Shown: positions 38,772 to 51,861 of the stretch, piece by piece
How positions within the stretch are numbered: position 1 is the first letter of the stretch
Layout: each line of letters opens with the position of its first letter
Program-made: the position numbers and the translations under genes
From: Aphis gossypii
Lineage: Eukaryota > Arthropoda > Insecta > Hemiptera > Aphididae
DNA: 64,000 nt
Direction: 5' to 3'
Assembly: GCF_020184175.1 (NCBI RefSeq)
Contig: NC_065533.1
Span: forward strand, 49,328,351 to 49,392,350
Notes under the pieces: generated by a model
The model's database searches: none
Told to the model about the DNA's origin: nothing
Seen by the model: only the letters and a program-made list of their open reading frames with translations

Positions 38772-41700
38772 ATTACGTTTATTGTTTTCAAAGTGGCGCA
38801 TTTGAATGGGAAAACGTAAACTTGGCTTACGATTACCTTATTTTATTGTAAATTCGGACCGGGTTATGTAACTTCGGCATCGATAATTTTTTTGAGTAGT
38901 TTATTATTTCGTGTTAGATATATTCAGTGGTAGTCAAATTATTTTGTCACAAGAATGAACGAGACTGTATTTTGAACATACTCTCTGATGATTAAAAAAA
39001 AAAAAAAAATCAAGGATTCAAACCAATTTATTAACTAAAAACATACAAAATAAAACTAAGTTAATAAATAAAGGTAACAACTGTGTTTACTTAAATCAAT
39101 TGTATTTACCAGTTTGTTATTAAAAAGAAAAACCAGTGAAAAATAATCTTACAACGTTACAAAACTTTAATATTATGCTATTTTTATTAATAGGTATCAT
39201 AGTACTTACGTATTTACAGTGTCGAGTAGTAACGTTACGAAATTAATGCGTTATGCTATAATGTATTAAGGTATGAATATTAATTTGGTTTTATAAGTTT
39301 GTTCAATTTATACAGGACAGATTGTGTAACTTACAAATTAAGTTCTGCAACTTACAATACGTAGTTTGGTATAAAATACTATAAATAACTAATAAGAGTA
39401 TCAGACTACGTTGTTGGGTTAATTTTACATACATTTATATTTTGTAATAATAATGTATTAAACTGTATATGTATATAATGAACATTTCATTTTCTTAAAA
39501 TTTTTTTCTTACTATACTGAGTGACGAGTGTTTGAGTCAGTCACTTTTTCGCCTTATACCTCCATGATTCCATATAGGGTTCTGTCTCCCATCTCTTCTT
39601 CAGTCTTCCTCTCGTCTTTTTTCCTTTTAAATGACGTATTATTTTATAGTCCCTCTCACTACTCCCCAGTCGCTTTTCGTCATTATAAATGTAAAATGAT
39701 AATAAATAATAATACGTTAAATATAATATGTTTTATTATTTATTTTATTATAAATTACAAAGTACAAGTGCGTAACACAGCGAATTTACGCTGTAATACA
39801 TTTCTGTTAAAATGTTTGTGCCTACTGCAGGTAACTTTGTCGGGAGTGTTGCGGAAAACCACCCACCTGCTTCATATAAGTCTTCCACCCTCATTTCCGT
39901 AATATTTTCCAGGATATTCACAAATGCGCTCGTTTATTGGTCTCTTGCAAGATGATGGATTTGACGCGTGTTGCTGTACTTTATGATAATACACTATCGA
40001 TGTAGTAATAAATTAATAACGACGACGACAACGTTGTACCACAGTATAATAATATTATGCAACGGCCATAAGTGACGCGCGCTCGTCAATTCCCCGCGGG
40101 GGACATGACTCAAAGAGCTGGCCGTGAAGTGTAGGTGCCTTCGTCTGCACACACAATCCGATCCTGTACGGCGCTTATCTGATCCATAGAGTTCCTCAAA
40201 CGCGGTCCACCTCCCACTACCACCACTAACCCTTCCCGCTTACCACGGTCAGCCGTGGTAGAGAACATAACGGCGGCCTCCCCAGTTTCCCATCTATCCT
40301 TCCTCCTACCCCACCCGGAAACCTGTTATCCGTTACGTGAAAAAAAAAAATAAAAAGCGTTTATTATCATCACGACGAAGACGACCACCGCACGCATCAC
40401 CCGTAAAAGGAGTAAGGACGCGCGACGGACACAATGGTGTTGCGCGCGCGCGCGTTCGCCGGGTCACAGGTCAACGAGGTTCAACATTCCTGGCATTTCT
40501 GGTCTGGTCCCGCCGCCCGTAGCCTTGGCACGGGCTAAATTAACGTCCAATAATTATTATTACTATCACTACTATTATATTATTAATAATATTGTTATTA
40601 ATATTATTATTATACATACACTCGTCTGGACAAGCTCGTGAGTTTCGGTGTGCGTTTCCAAGTATACCTTGTCTGCGTATGGGACGTTTCGTCGTTCGAC
40701 GGACATGAATACTGTTACGCATTTATATGCATTATGCGCTCCCTAGGACACGATTTTACTGATGCCCCCAACCCCACTGAAGAATTGGCGTTGCACTTCT
40801 ATCTATAACTGATACTTATTTATTACGTTATATACATAGGTAATACTGATTATATTTTGTAAGAACATAAAATAGAATACTTTAAATACTTAGATTTAAC
40901 CAAAACCTATTGAATGTATGTATTATTGTATTATACTTAAGAAAGTAAAATAAAAGTGTATTTGAAGTTCCAATTATGACTAAATTTGACGTTAGTTTAA
41001 ATTCAATTTTTTATAAAATTATCAATAGAAAAATAAATTACTTATAAATTATAATAATATAAATATGTTATGAAATATCTATAAAAATAAAGTTTGAAAA
41101 TTAGTTCCCACTCGAACATGTTTTTCGTAAATTATAATAAATAATTATTAAATTTAAATTAGGTAAACATAGAGATTACAATGATTTACTCAATCACGAG
41201 GTACATACTCATTATAATTAATAAGTGTCCGCACTAAAAATATAATATTTAAATAATCTTCACGAGTATATTTTGATCATTAAGTAGATATTTAATTTTT
41301 CTCGTTCCTAAAATTTGATGCTAGGAGAATTCGTCACAGTCGCTTGCTCCCACTGACCACCTTCACCTATATCTGCCTGGAGGGTATCGTGCGATGTTGC
41401 AAGAACGGATCATGATCATTTACTTACTACTCTTTAGACTACGTATATTAGCTGACAAAATTCAATGATTTAAGTTTATAAAGCTATCATTTATCATAAT
41501 TATTTATATTACCTAATAATAATATTGTGTATTATAATATTACCCATACAGACCAATGACGAATCAATGAATGTGTATTTATTATTTATTGAGGTTGATA
41601 AATTTTTAACTATAAATATAAACCTTATAAACTATGATTATCGGTTAATCATAATTCTGCTCTCGTGGCATGATGTACGTGGGTAATGGACACGGCGACA

Positions 41701-44700
41701 ACGGTAGAAATTTATAGGAGACAACTCGCATCTTTCAGTTTTCTTAAATTATGGTAAGAAAAATTAATGATTTTCCAATACTGTAATTTAATTTTGGGGG
41801 TCTGAGGAAAATTATCTATGTAATGTTTGTTCATCAAAATTATTTTCCATGATAAAATTAAAACCACAGGTAGGACATTAGTATTTAATACATGCTGCTC
41901 CACCTACATGCACGTCTATGTACCCACTTTGTATTATAGTAAATAATTATTAATTAATCTTTATTCGTAAAATTAATAATATAGGGCAATACAATTATTA
42001 TTCGTACAGAAATACTCTTTGAAGTACTCTAATCATTAGAACAGGTAGGTGTTTATTAGACAACTTTAAAAAACATTTTATAATTTTAGTTTTGCACTTA
42101 TGAATCGAAGGAAAATTAAAGAATTTATCAAGGTATAAATAGTTTTATTCGAATAAATGGAGAGATATAGGTACTTATAATAGTTTTATTTTTTAAATTA
42201 CCTACGTGGGTTAATATTATATTTCATTGTATCATAATAATAAAAATATATAATACAATCTTTCAATTTTAACCTAAAGTGGGTACTAATTGTTTTAAAA
42301 CTATTAAAGTCTTAAAAATATTTTTTTTTTACATAATTTGAATTTATCAAAAGTAATAGAGGTATTTATGAAAAAAAAATTATATTTTGATTATAAACAT
42401 AGCTATTTTTAAGATTTTTCTTTTATTTGAATGACGATAATATCGTCATTGTTAATTTCATAAATATTGAGAAGAATATTTCTCGGTTAGGTTGGTAAAA
42501 ATACATATCATTTGTCGAGAACAACCAGTTGATGATTTTTTTTTATCTGATGTCTTATCTGTACATAATATTTCGTTGGTATTCGGTGAAAGTTTGTATT
42601 AAAGGGTGCAGATGGCCACCAACCGCTAGAAGTCTGGAAGTTATATCATTCCATAAAAGATAAAAAAAATATTTTAAATTTATTTATACCTAAGTAAAAT
42701 ATAATTGAAACAATGATATTTGTGATAAGTAGGGCTAGAATTTTAATGGTGTAAAAAACTTAATAAAATGACGCTAAAATAACTTATAAATTCCCAAAAA
42801 ATAAAAAAATGACCTTCAAATATATCAAAAAATGTATAACTCTACTCCCGAAAGTCATACACCAAAACCATACATAGGTTCTCTCAACATCACTACCATG
42901 TAATTTAACTATTTTAACGAATAAGATAACTCGTGGTATCAAAGATTATTGTTGTATTATATATATATATATATATATATAAGTGGTTTTATTATCGATA
43001 TTGAGTTTTATTTTAACAGAATATGTTTATAAAAATTATAAACGATGATATTGAATAAAAATATTACCTAAATTTCAATAAAGTATAAAAAATGTCTAAA
43101 AATTTAAAATTACCTTAAAATGCTAAGAAATGTTCTGAAACTCAAAAAAGTACAAAAAATGCAAAATAAAAACTATTTATTTTAACTGGTAGATGATCAA
43201 ATCAAATTTTTTGTTTGAAAATCTATAGCCATATATAGTCGTATATTAGTATATTATTATAAAAAAAAAGAAAAAACCTATACCATCCTAGCCTTAGCTA
43301 GTGATAAGAATAAAATGCATGATAGGAAAAAGTACTTGTAATGAAAGAATCCACCCAATAATTATTTCTGTTGATCTGAATGATCTGAATTCTATTATAC
43401 ATATATTGATATGCATGTTTATCATTATTGTGAGAATGTAAGAGATCACAATACATATGTTTTAGGTTTCTACGAGCATAATCAAAATTTAGTTTAACAG
43501 ATTAAGTTTTGAATAAAATTGAACTTTAAATGCTTGTTACAATTGATGTTTTTTAATTACTTTAAGTTTAACTTTAAATGAGTTTTGTTTAATATTTTCA
43601 AACTTTTTACTTTTGAATTTTTTCATTTACGTTGAAGAAAAATAAAAATAAAAAAAAGTATTTCAAATATCTAATATTATAGGCCAAAAAGGCAAAAATA
43701 TCATCTAGAAAATTAAAGTATAATAATCTTATAAATCTTATAAACATCTATAAAAATATTTGTTTTGAATGAAACTGTTGTGTAAATATTTTATAAAAAT
43801 AATAATTTCAAACAAGTATATGTATAGACACAAAAAAATAAATATCATTGTTAAACCAATACATTTAATATATAATAATATATTTAATAATACAAGATTA
43901 CAATTCTCTATAATAATATATAATTAAATTCTAAAAAAAAAATAACTAAAATCGTTATTTTTCTTTTAAATATTCAATTTCATAACTATTCAAATATTTG
44001 CAATATACGTATTAAAAAAATTGAGTTTTTGTATTTTTGATAGTTTTTAATTAGGTACTAAAAATACAATTTATAAAAAATTTTCAAATATATTTTCAAG
44101 TTATTTGACTTTTAAAAATGCTTCCTGCATTCATAAAAAAAAAGCTAATTGAACATTTAAAATACCTATAAATAATTTAAATGGATCTCAGTATTTTGAA
44201 AATATCAATGTGTATAAAAATGATAATTTGTAGTAAGAATTACTTATCGAAATAGTTTTGCATAAAAATTATCATATTTTCTTCTTTTCTTCGTGATTTT
44301 GAAAGGCACTGCAAGTGTTTTTATTTTTGATCTCCAAAAGTATCAGCTACATTTAATTTCCTATTAAAGACCACTCTCAAAGATAAAAGTTGATGTTGAC
44401 AGACAGGTAAATAAAATAACACTTAGGCATGTCATTTATAATTAAAAATACGATATGGATAAAAGTATAAAAAATATTTATTAACCAATAGATATAATTT
44501 TACTTTCAAAAATTTTGTTTTGTAATGGCCTAAAATTACTTTTATTTTATTTTTAAAATGACGAGTGTTTGACGTCAAAAGTTATATTTGCCGTTCGTCA
44601 ATTATTTTGCAATTAATGCAATTAATTACTATAATTTTTGGCCATATCATAATGCTGGATTATATTAACACGATACCTACAACTGTGTACATATTATAAT

Positions 44701-47700
44701 ACATCGCCATGATGTTTTATCTATAACACGATTAAGTATAAAATAAATGCAAAGTTGATAATATCAACAAAAACAAACAATGTGATAAATCGTAAAATAT
44801 CGAACCTACAAGTCAAAATCATTGTAAATTATTGCGTTCTCATCAATACAATATGAATGTATAATAATTCACTTATTCTGCTGACGGTGTTGACTACAAA
44901 GTGCTTTTTAATGTGGTCTATTCATAAATAATAACTAAGCGTACTCGTACGATAGTATTACTTATTAGTTATTTCATATTTGTATTTAATATTAATTAAT
45001 GTATGTATATTGTATATACAGTAGATTCCGTATATTTTACAGCGTGATAGATCAACCGTTCTCATTTCCACATATTTAAACTTAATAATGAATTTATTAA
45101 AATTCTGATTAGGTATTGGAATTCTTAAAATACATACTTAAATACTATATTTTAAAATTATTGAGATTTTTGTACTACTTATTTTTGTGTCTTGTGGTGA
45201 TAATACTTCTGTTATTACATTTAAGATCCCTTTTTTACTATAAATTATTTTGTGTACAATGTTTTTGAAATGTATATAATACTATATAAAGAATAAAATG
45301 TAGAAAAATATAAAAATCTGTACAATATTCTTAGTATAATAAAAAAAATTTGAAAAATAGAAATCGTCGCCACAGTCATTATGTGATTTGAGTGGAGAGA
45401 CCATTTAGCGATAGTACCCTGGCAATGAGTTTAGTTATTGTTTATAAGTCTGGTGGTGGGCACGATGTAAATTTAAGAAATTATTAGGCCATTGACGCTA
45501 AAGTATTTTGAAATGAATTAAATAAATATTAAACTTTTGTCATGGTTTTTGATATTTAATTACATTTTTTTTTTTTAATGCTAAAAGTAAGTAATTTTAT
45601 TCACATTTCACTTATAGTGCCTACCTAATAGTACCTAATAAGCTATATTATAATACACCAGCTAATTAGAGTCTAAATTGAACTGATAAATATAAAAAGT
45701 TCAGAATTTTGTTTGCAAAAAAAAAAAACTGCTATAAATATTTGGCAAAAACAAAACGAATGTAAAAATATCAAGCGTAAGCATTTAACAAAAAATATAC
45801 ACAATTGTCACTTAATGTACAAAAATATTTCCAAAATAGATATTAAGTTACAGCATTAAAATTCTTATGATACTCCAAACATTATACAGTATAACATACA
45901 TAATAATATAATATAATATGTTTGGGTAATTAGAAACAATAATAACAATAAGGCTTATATAAGTTATATAGGTTAACTAATTATAAAAGATCATAACATG
46001 TATAATGTGCTGTTGTTTGTTTAATCGTTTTATAATATCATTACCTACGAATTGAGTTTTGTAGGTATGGAAGATTTAGGGCTATAGACATTTTTTTAAG
46101 TCAATATAAATAAATATCGTTTAATATAATCTAAGATAATTTTATGAGTACGCGGATATCTCGATATCCACACAATCAATAGTATATTGTTAGACGAATT
46201 TTGAACGAAACAATTTGTTTGTGTCGAATATAAGAGCCAATTTTTGCTTTGCGTGGGGAGGACTGATGAGTACGGTCGGATTACATTCTAACATCTATTT
46301 ATAAAACCCGAAATATTGTACGTCGTCATGTATTCTATATAGTATACGTGGTACATACGATCTAAAAAAAATATAGGACAGATTTGAATGGAAGTGCATC
46401 CCAAAGCACTGCCAAATGTGAACTGAAGACAAAGTTACGTCGAATACACTGTTGCCAGGCGAACACAGACTGCGATGCTAAGAATGAAATTAGATATTTT
46501 TGGAGATCGTATAATAATATTATAGGTGTATATTATGTTTTAAACGCGTTGAGTGATGGACATTATAATATTACTTGTAGAGAAACTATGATATTTCCTA
46601 AACAATTTATAACATTTATTTTTTTTCTTATTAGTTTTTTTTATTAAATATGTAATTCTTTAGATGGTTATATATTTCAGTGGTCTTAAACCAATATCGG
46701 TATTGATCTAATTTTGGGTCACATGAGCTTCAGAATCGGGTCGTGAAAAAGTTTTAATAATTCAAAAAAAATATATAAACATTATATGAACACAATAAAA
46801 ATTATTCATTTTATTTATTATTGAAATTAATTTAAACAAAAATTGATCTGCCTTTACACATATAAATCAGTGATTTTTTATGAATCAGCCTTTTTTTTTT
46901 TTTAAATATACATATAGGTTGCAACATGTAAATATTAATTAAAATAGGTCACGTGTCCAATATGGATGAAGATATATACAAGATACAACATAAAGATAAT
47001 AAATGACTAAAGTTCGCGCTAGCTTTTATACAGAAATTCAAACACACGATTGTCAAGTTTGTATATTTTTTCTTCTAATATGTTATTGAAACTATATTTT
47101 CGTATTATAAACTATTATATAGTTTAGTAAATAAACTTTAGTTAAAAATGACAAACTTAGGCCATGGTTTTTCTATCGCTTGCACAGTTGCATGCCTATA
47201 AAAAAAAAAACAAAATGTTAGTCATTTTTAAGCGCATTATTAAGTTAGAAAAGGCTTTATTTTTTTTTATGGTTTTAGGCATTTAAATCCAGCACATTAA
47301 TATAATATTACACACAAAATAAATTATTCGAGATGATTAATATATAACTGTTGTAGATCGGCCTCTCAGACGACGTTTAGTCATTTATTTTTTGATCTCA
47401 TACGACATATTATACTGAAGACTGTACACTTGGTTTTGTGCCATGTCAATATGAATATGTAAAGTCTGCAACAGTAACTAAATGAGGAAACAATTAATAA
47501 TCTCACTCACACAGTACACAAATAAGCATATAGCTAATTGTTTTTTTTTCAAATATTATGTTTTGTAATTATTGAACAACATAATATTATTATATTATAT
47601 TGTCGTTATTGGACCGAATATTCGAAATCTGTCCGGGGAATACGCACGTGTATCACGATCATATTATGTATATACGATCATCGACTATAGTGAGATGCGG

Positions 47701-50700
47701 ACTGACGGTTTCGGAGATCGAAAGATGAACAAAAAAAAAAAAAATAAAAAACAAGGGAAAAAGTCAAATATTATAAATACGACGACGGCGCACAAAGGTA
47801 TAATAATATACCGTTGAAAAACCTGTCCAACGCACATATGCACACACGATGGAGCGGAATACGTGTGCCCGTAAATTATCGTTTTACCTTTTTTTTTTTT
47901 ATTATTTTTCCATGGAATAATAGCTTGGCATATTAATGAAGTGGTGCGTCGGACAGGTTAGCAGATAATTCAATATGACAAGTCGGTAGGACTGGTAAAT
48001 TTGTTTCGGACACACAGTCGTTAACCATGCGATATTTATCTCGAAACCGCTCGTGTGCCAGAGATCCCCGACGACATCTATTAATCGACCATAAAATATA
48101 TATATATATATATAAAAAATAAATAATAATAATAATAATAAAAGTGACGATAATATAAAACAAATATCGCGTCGACTGTACCGATCATGGCAAGTACCAG
48201 CCGATATAGCAAAACGCTCACAATAATATCGATGTGCTCAGTTCGAATATGCTATTGTCATCACTCATCTGCAGTTCGCGGTCCATATTACTCGTGCGTG
48301 AAATCCGGGTGTGTTGGGATTTCGGTACTACAGGGAGCAGTGGTTGGTGTGAATTATTAAATATTTTAGGCACAATATTTTTTGTGACACCCAAGCCTAC
48401 AACCGGACTAAAAAAAAAAAGATTAATAATAATTAGTAGGTACTAAGCTGTACTACGTTGTACCAAATTAATAATGAACGTAATACTAGCTAGGTATACG
48501 CTCTGACCGCAGATTGTTTTCGTCAGGGACAAAAACCTATAAACTACATTATGGTTAATTTTTTTAATGCGATTTTATTACAATTGGCAATTTGGAATAC
48601 CTAAACTATAAATAAAATAACTATTTAAATGATCATTAAAAAAAAATATTAGCATCTAATTCTTTTTACTCAAATTAGAAGATATTCTTAGTAAACGTAA
48701 TAATATATTTACACGAAAGTCACAAAATCGAATAATGATCAAGAAGAGAAAATATATTACACAAGTACCTACCTTCTACATTTTATATTTATAATAAGCA
48801 ATAACCTTAAATACTATTAGCTCGTATTAATAATGTTAAATGTATCATGTTATTATGTATCACATAGCGTCAACGCTTCGGTTGTTTATGATTATTTTGA
48901 ACATGCAGATATTATGATTATTATAGTTGTTATGATTTGCGTTTTATCAATGCAGATAAAAAAAAAATCCTATCACAGTATATTTGAGCGTATTTCCGTA
49001 TTTATGTGACAGGTTAATTTAGTTTACAGATTAACAGATGTAGGTATGTATAATGTATGTACAACAATTATAAATAAAATAATAATTATGAGAAAGAAAT
49101 GAAAAAAATATATCGTTTAATTTTACGTTTACTGAATACTTATTTATTCTTTTATCCTTTACTAGATAATTTATTCTAATTAAAATAATAAAGGTTTAAT
49201 GAATTTATAATATAGATAAATATTAGGTAATATTTATTGACTTTGAAATTTTTGACAAATTTAAATTACTTATTTAAAAACTTATTTAAATATTTCAAAT
49301 CATCATATTCTTCATATTTTCTAAACCTATTATTAAAATTACAGTAATCAAAAGATAATAATTCTGAAACTGATTATTGAAATATAAATTTACAGTCAAG
49401 TACATCCAAATTTTCAAAATAATCAGCTTCTTAACAATACACCTACAGTAAAAAAGTTGATTTTGATTTAAAAAAGAAAGGAGAAATCGCAAAAAAATCT
49501 AGGTATTAGAAAATGTGATTCTTATACTTCTAAGTGCAGATATTTATAAGTTATATAATTTGATTTAATATCAGAAGAAAAATTGGGAATAAGTCTAGTG
49601 AATCACTCTATATTTAATTCGACTAAACATTTTCTATAAAATAAACTGTTTTTTTAAGTAGTGCATGCATCTATAGTCAGGTATACACGACTATATATTT
49701 TATAAATATCGGAAATTCGGTAGTAGGTAGTTCATAGTATATTAAACAGCAGCTGTTCGCAGTTAATCGATAATAATAATTATTAGTTTTTAATAGCAAT
49801 AATAAAAAAAAAAAAATAATCGACCACAACCGCTCTCTATTTCCGTTAAACGTTAATAATTACATATAGCAAATTTATAACTATTTCATCGTCCGCAAAA
49901 CGCCATCAATTTTATTTTATTTAGCAATGCGAGTTTTTACAAAGTGCAGGTGCATCCGACCTGGATGGTAGCCATCCGTTGACCGTTTAATCCTGCAGCC
50001 GTATAGCCACCGATCTTTGGGTAGGATGCACAATGCATTGTACATACTAATGATAATTAATATTATATATCGTACTGTGTAGAGTGTGTGTAAAGTGCAT
50101 ATAATGGGCGTGTTGTAGTGTCAAACTATCAACACTCAATAACATAGTATAATAAATACCCGTGTACGGAAAACATTTAAAATACTATCCGGTCAATAGA
50201 ATCGGTGTGATTCGAATCGTAATCGGTTAATGACGCATCATCACTGCAAGCGCGTTGTTCGCGTACACAGTTATACTATTTTAATCATATGGCGTGTTTG
50301 TTTTTCTCAAGGCGATTATTGAATAGAGTATATAATATTATTATACGCGATCCTTTATTATTTCAAACCGACCTACAGCATCAACACAGCCCACAGGCAC
50401 ACACCACCGTCACCCCGATCGCCTACCACTATACTAGTCCTCCGGGAGGAGGGCATTTAAGTATTAATGTATAGGTACCTACACTATAATATAGTGGGTA
50501 TACATATACAAAAATGACGTGTTTAAATTGAATACATAAAGCAATAATATAAAATGCAGAGTGTGGGTATCATATTATTATATTGGTGACAACAAAATAC
50601 GCTGGACGCAATGGGTGTTGTCTTACAACGGTTCGGACGGGGTTATCGCGATGAACATATCGTTTTAGTATAATTACTAGTGCATATTATTATACCCTCT

Positions 50701-51038
50701 ACATAATATCGTCTACCTCTACGGTAAAATTGATCATTAAGACGTTTCGTAAAAATTACATAGGCACTACTGCTGGATACTGCTTATAATGGCAGTTAAT
50801 TATAAATAATAATCCCCGCCGAGCGACGTATTATGGATATTTAAGGGTGGTGTTTACGATAATAATTGGCATGTTTTATAGTGTTAAACTACTGTTCGGA
50901 CATGATGTCTTACTGTTCTTCTTTCTTTCTTTATTTTTCAAAACGCGGACCACTTAATTTTATAAAAAGAAGTCCCAGTGATATGAAAATAATAAAGATG
51001 TTAATTATTACTCGTTTTACCTAATACTTATAACTATA
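38772..51038. other. Long region without a supported gene
   Basis: About 12 kb without a convincing exon. A GC- and CpG-richer island covers about 40020-40530 (with CCCCGCGGGG and a GCGCGCGCGCG run). Smaller GC-richer patches lie near 41340-41400, 46400-46500, 47620-48360 and 49960-50020. A (TA)n tract is at 42959-42981. A palindromic TCCTCCGGGAGGA lies near 50439. Short frames here mostly begin with non-ATG codons and lack splice borders. Some patches may be exons or cis-regulatory DNA of a gene with large introns. Confidence 0.5.
40020..40530. promoter_or_regulatory. CpG-rich island, possible promoter or 5' exon
   Basis: Base composition changes sharply from the AT-rich background: CGACGACGAC, CCCCGCGGGGG, CCACCTCCCACTACC and GCGCGCGCGCG words occur within 500 bp. 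It could be an embedded promoter, a non-coding first exon or a conserved enhancer. The short frames inside it show no protein family features. Confidence 0.3.
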
Positions 51039-51861
51039 CAGAGTGATTATTTTATCAAACAACACTCATTATTCCAAAAAGTATTAATTTTTTTCAAAAT
51101 TTAAGATCCACACTGTTTTAGAATTGTAGAACTCTTCTATATTTTCGCTCTTATATTTCTTAGGTTAATCACTGTCAACTTTTGATTTTCAAATCACAAC
51201 CTATACTTAAAATTTCATAAATTAACAAGGCTATTTTTTTTTATGAATTATCACATTCAAATTTTTATTTTTCATTAATCCGTTGATGAAATATAAAGTT
51301 GGATAGTTTTGGGAAGTGTTTATTGAGTGTAAATGTGTTATAATTTGTCAGTAGATAAGTAGTAATAAATAGTAATGTTAGTCCAATTAATTATAATTAT
51401 ATGACACTTGATAATAAGCTATGGCAGGTAGTAACAGGTACAAGTAATTCACCACACCACTCTCTGCTACACCATGGGGTCGACGATTTCGAATTCATTA
51501 CTATTACAGCTACTGGATTTTACAAATAAAAATCCCAGTTCTGACTGAGCTAATTAGTGCTGATGTGTAACACATAAAAACCTTCTAAAACAAACCAACT
51601 TTTAGCAGCTATAACTCGTCGACGGATCAACGAAAGTTAAAAATTTTAACGTGAAAATTCATGAAAAAAATGGTTTAATTAATTTATGCAATTATTAATA
51701 TAGGTTACCATTTGAAAATTAAATTTTTTTTTACTATTAAATAATATAAGAGTGAAAAAAATTTAAATTTTATACAGTTGTAGAAAAACATGTATATGAC
51801 AATCTTAAAAAATCTATACTTTTTGAAATAATGAGTGTTGTTTGATAATACTATCACTCTG
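51039..51861. mobile_element. TA-flanked mariner-like MITE, copy 2 (823 bp)
   Basis: The ends are CAGAGTGAT and ATCACTCTG, each abutted by TA. The interior follows copy 1 closely, including the CACCATGG.GTCGAC segment and the AAAAATCCCAGTTCTGACT segment. Both ends are better preserved than in copy 1. Confidence 0.85.

Noticed and set aside
39528..39902. 124-codon plus frame ending after a CTGCAG acceptor-like site
   Set aside because: The frame starts without ATG and passes through AT-rich sequence. The short segment after CTGCAG matches nothing known and has only a weak GTAATA donor.
41330..41410. GC-richer patch with an open minus-strand frame
   Set aside because: The peptide looked protein-like but there is no acceptor or donor and no recognisable family.
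46384..46647. Plus frame preceded by GGACAG with several Cys codons, considered as an internal exon
   Set aside because: The acceptor lacks a pyrimidine tract, no donor was found, the start is TTG, and no known domain is visible. It is left as a weak possibility only.
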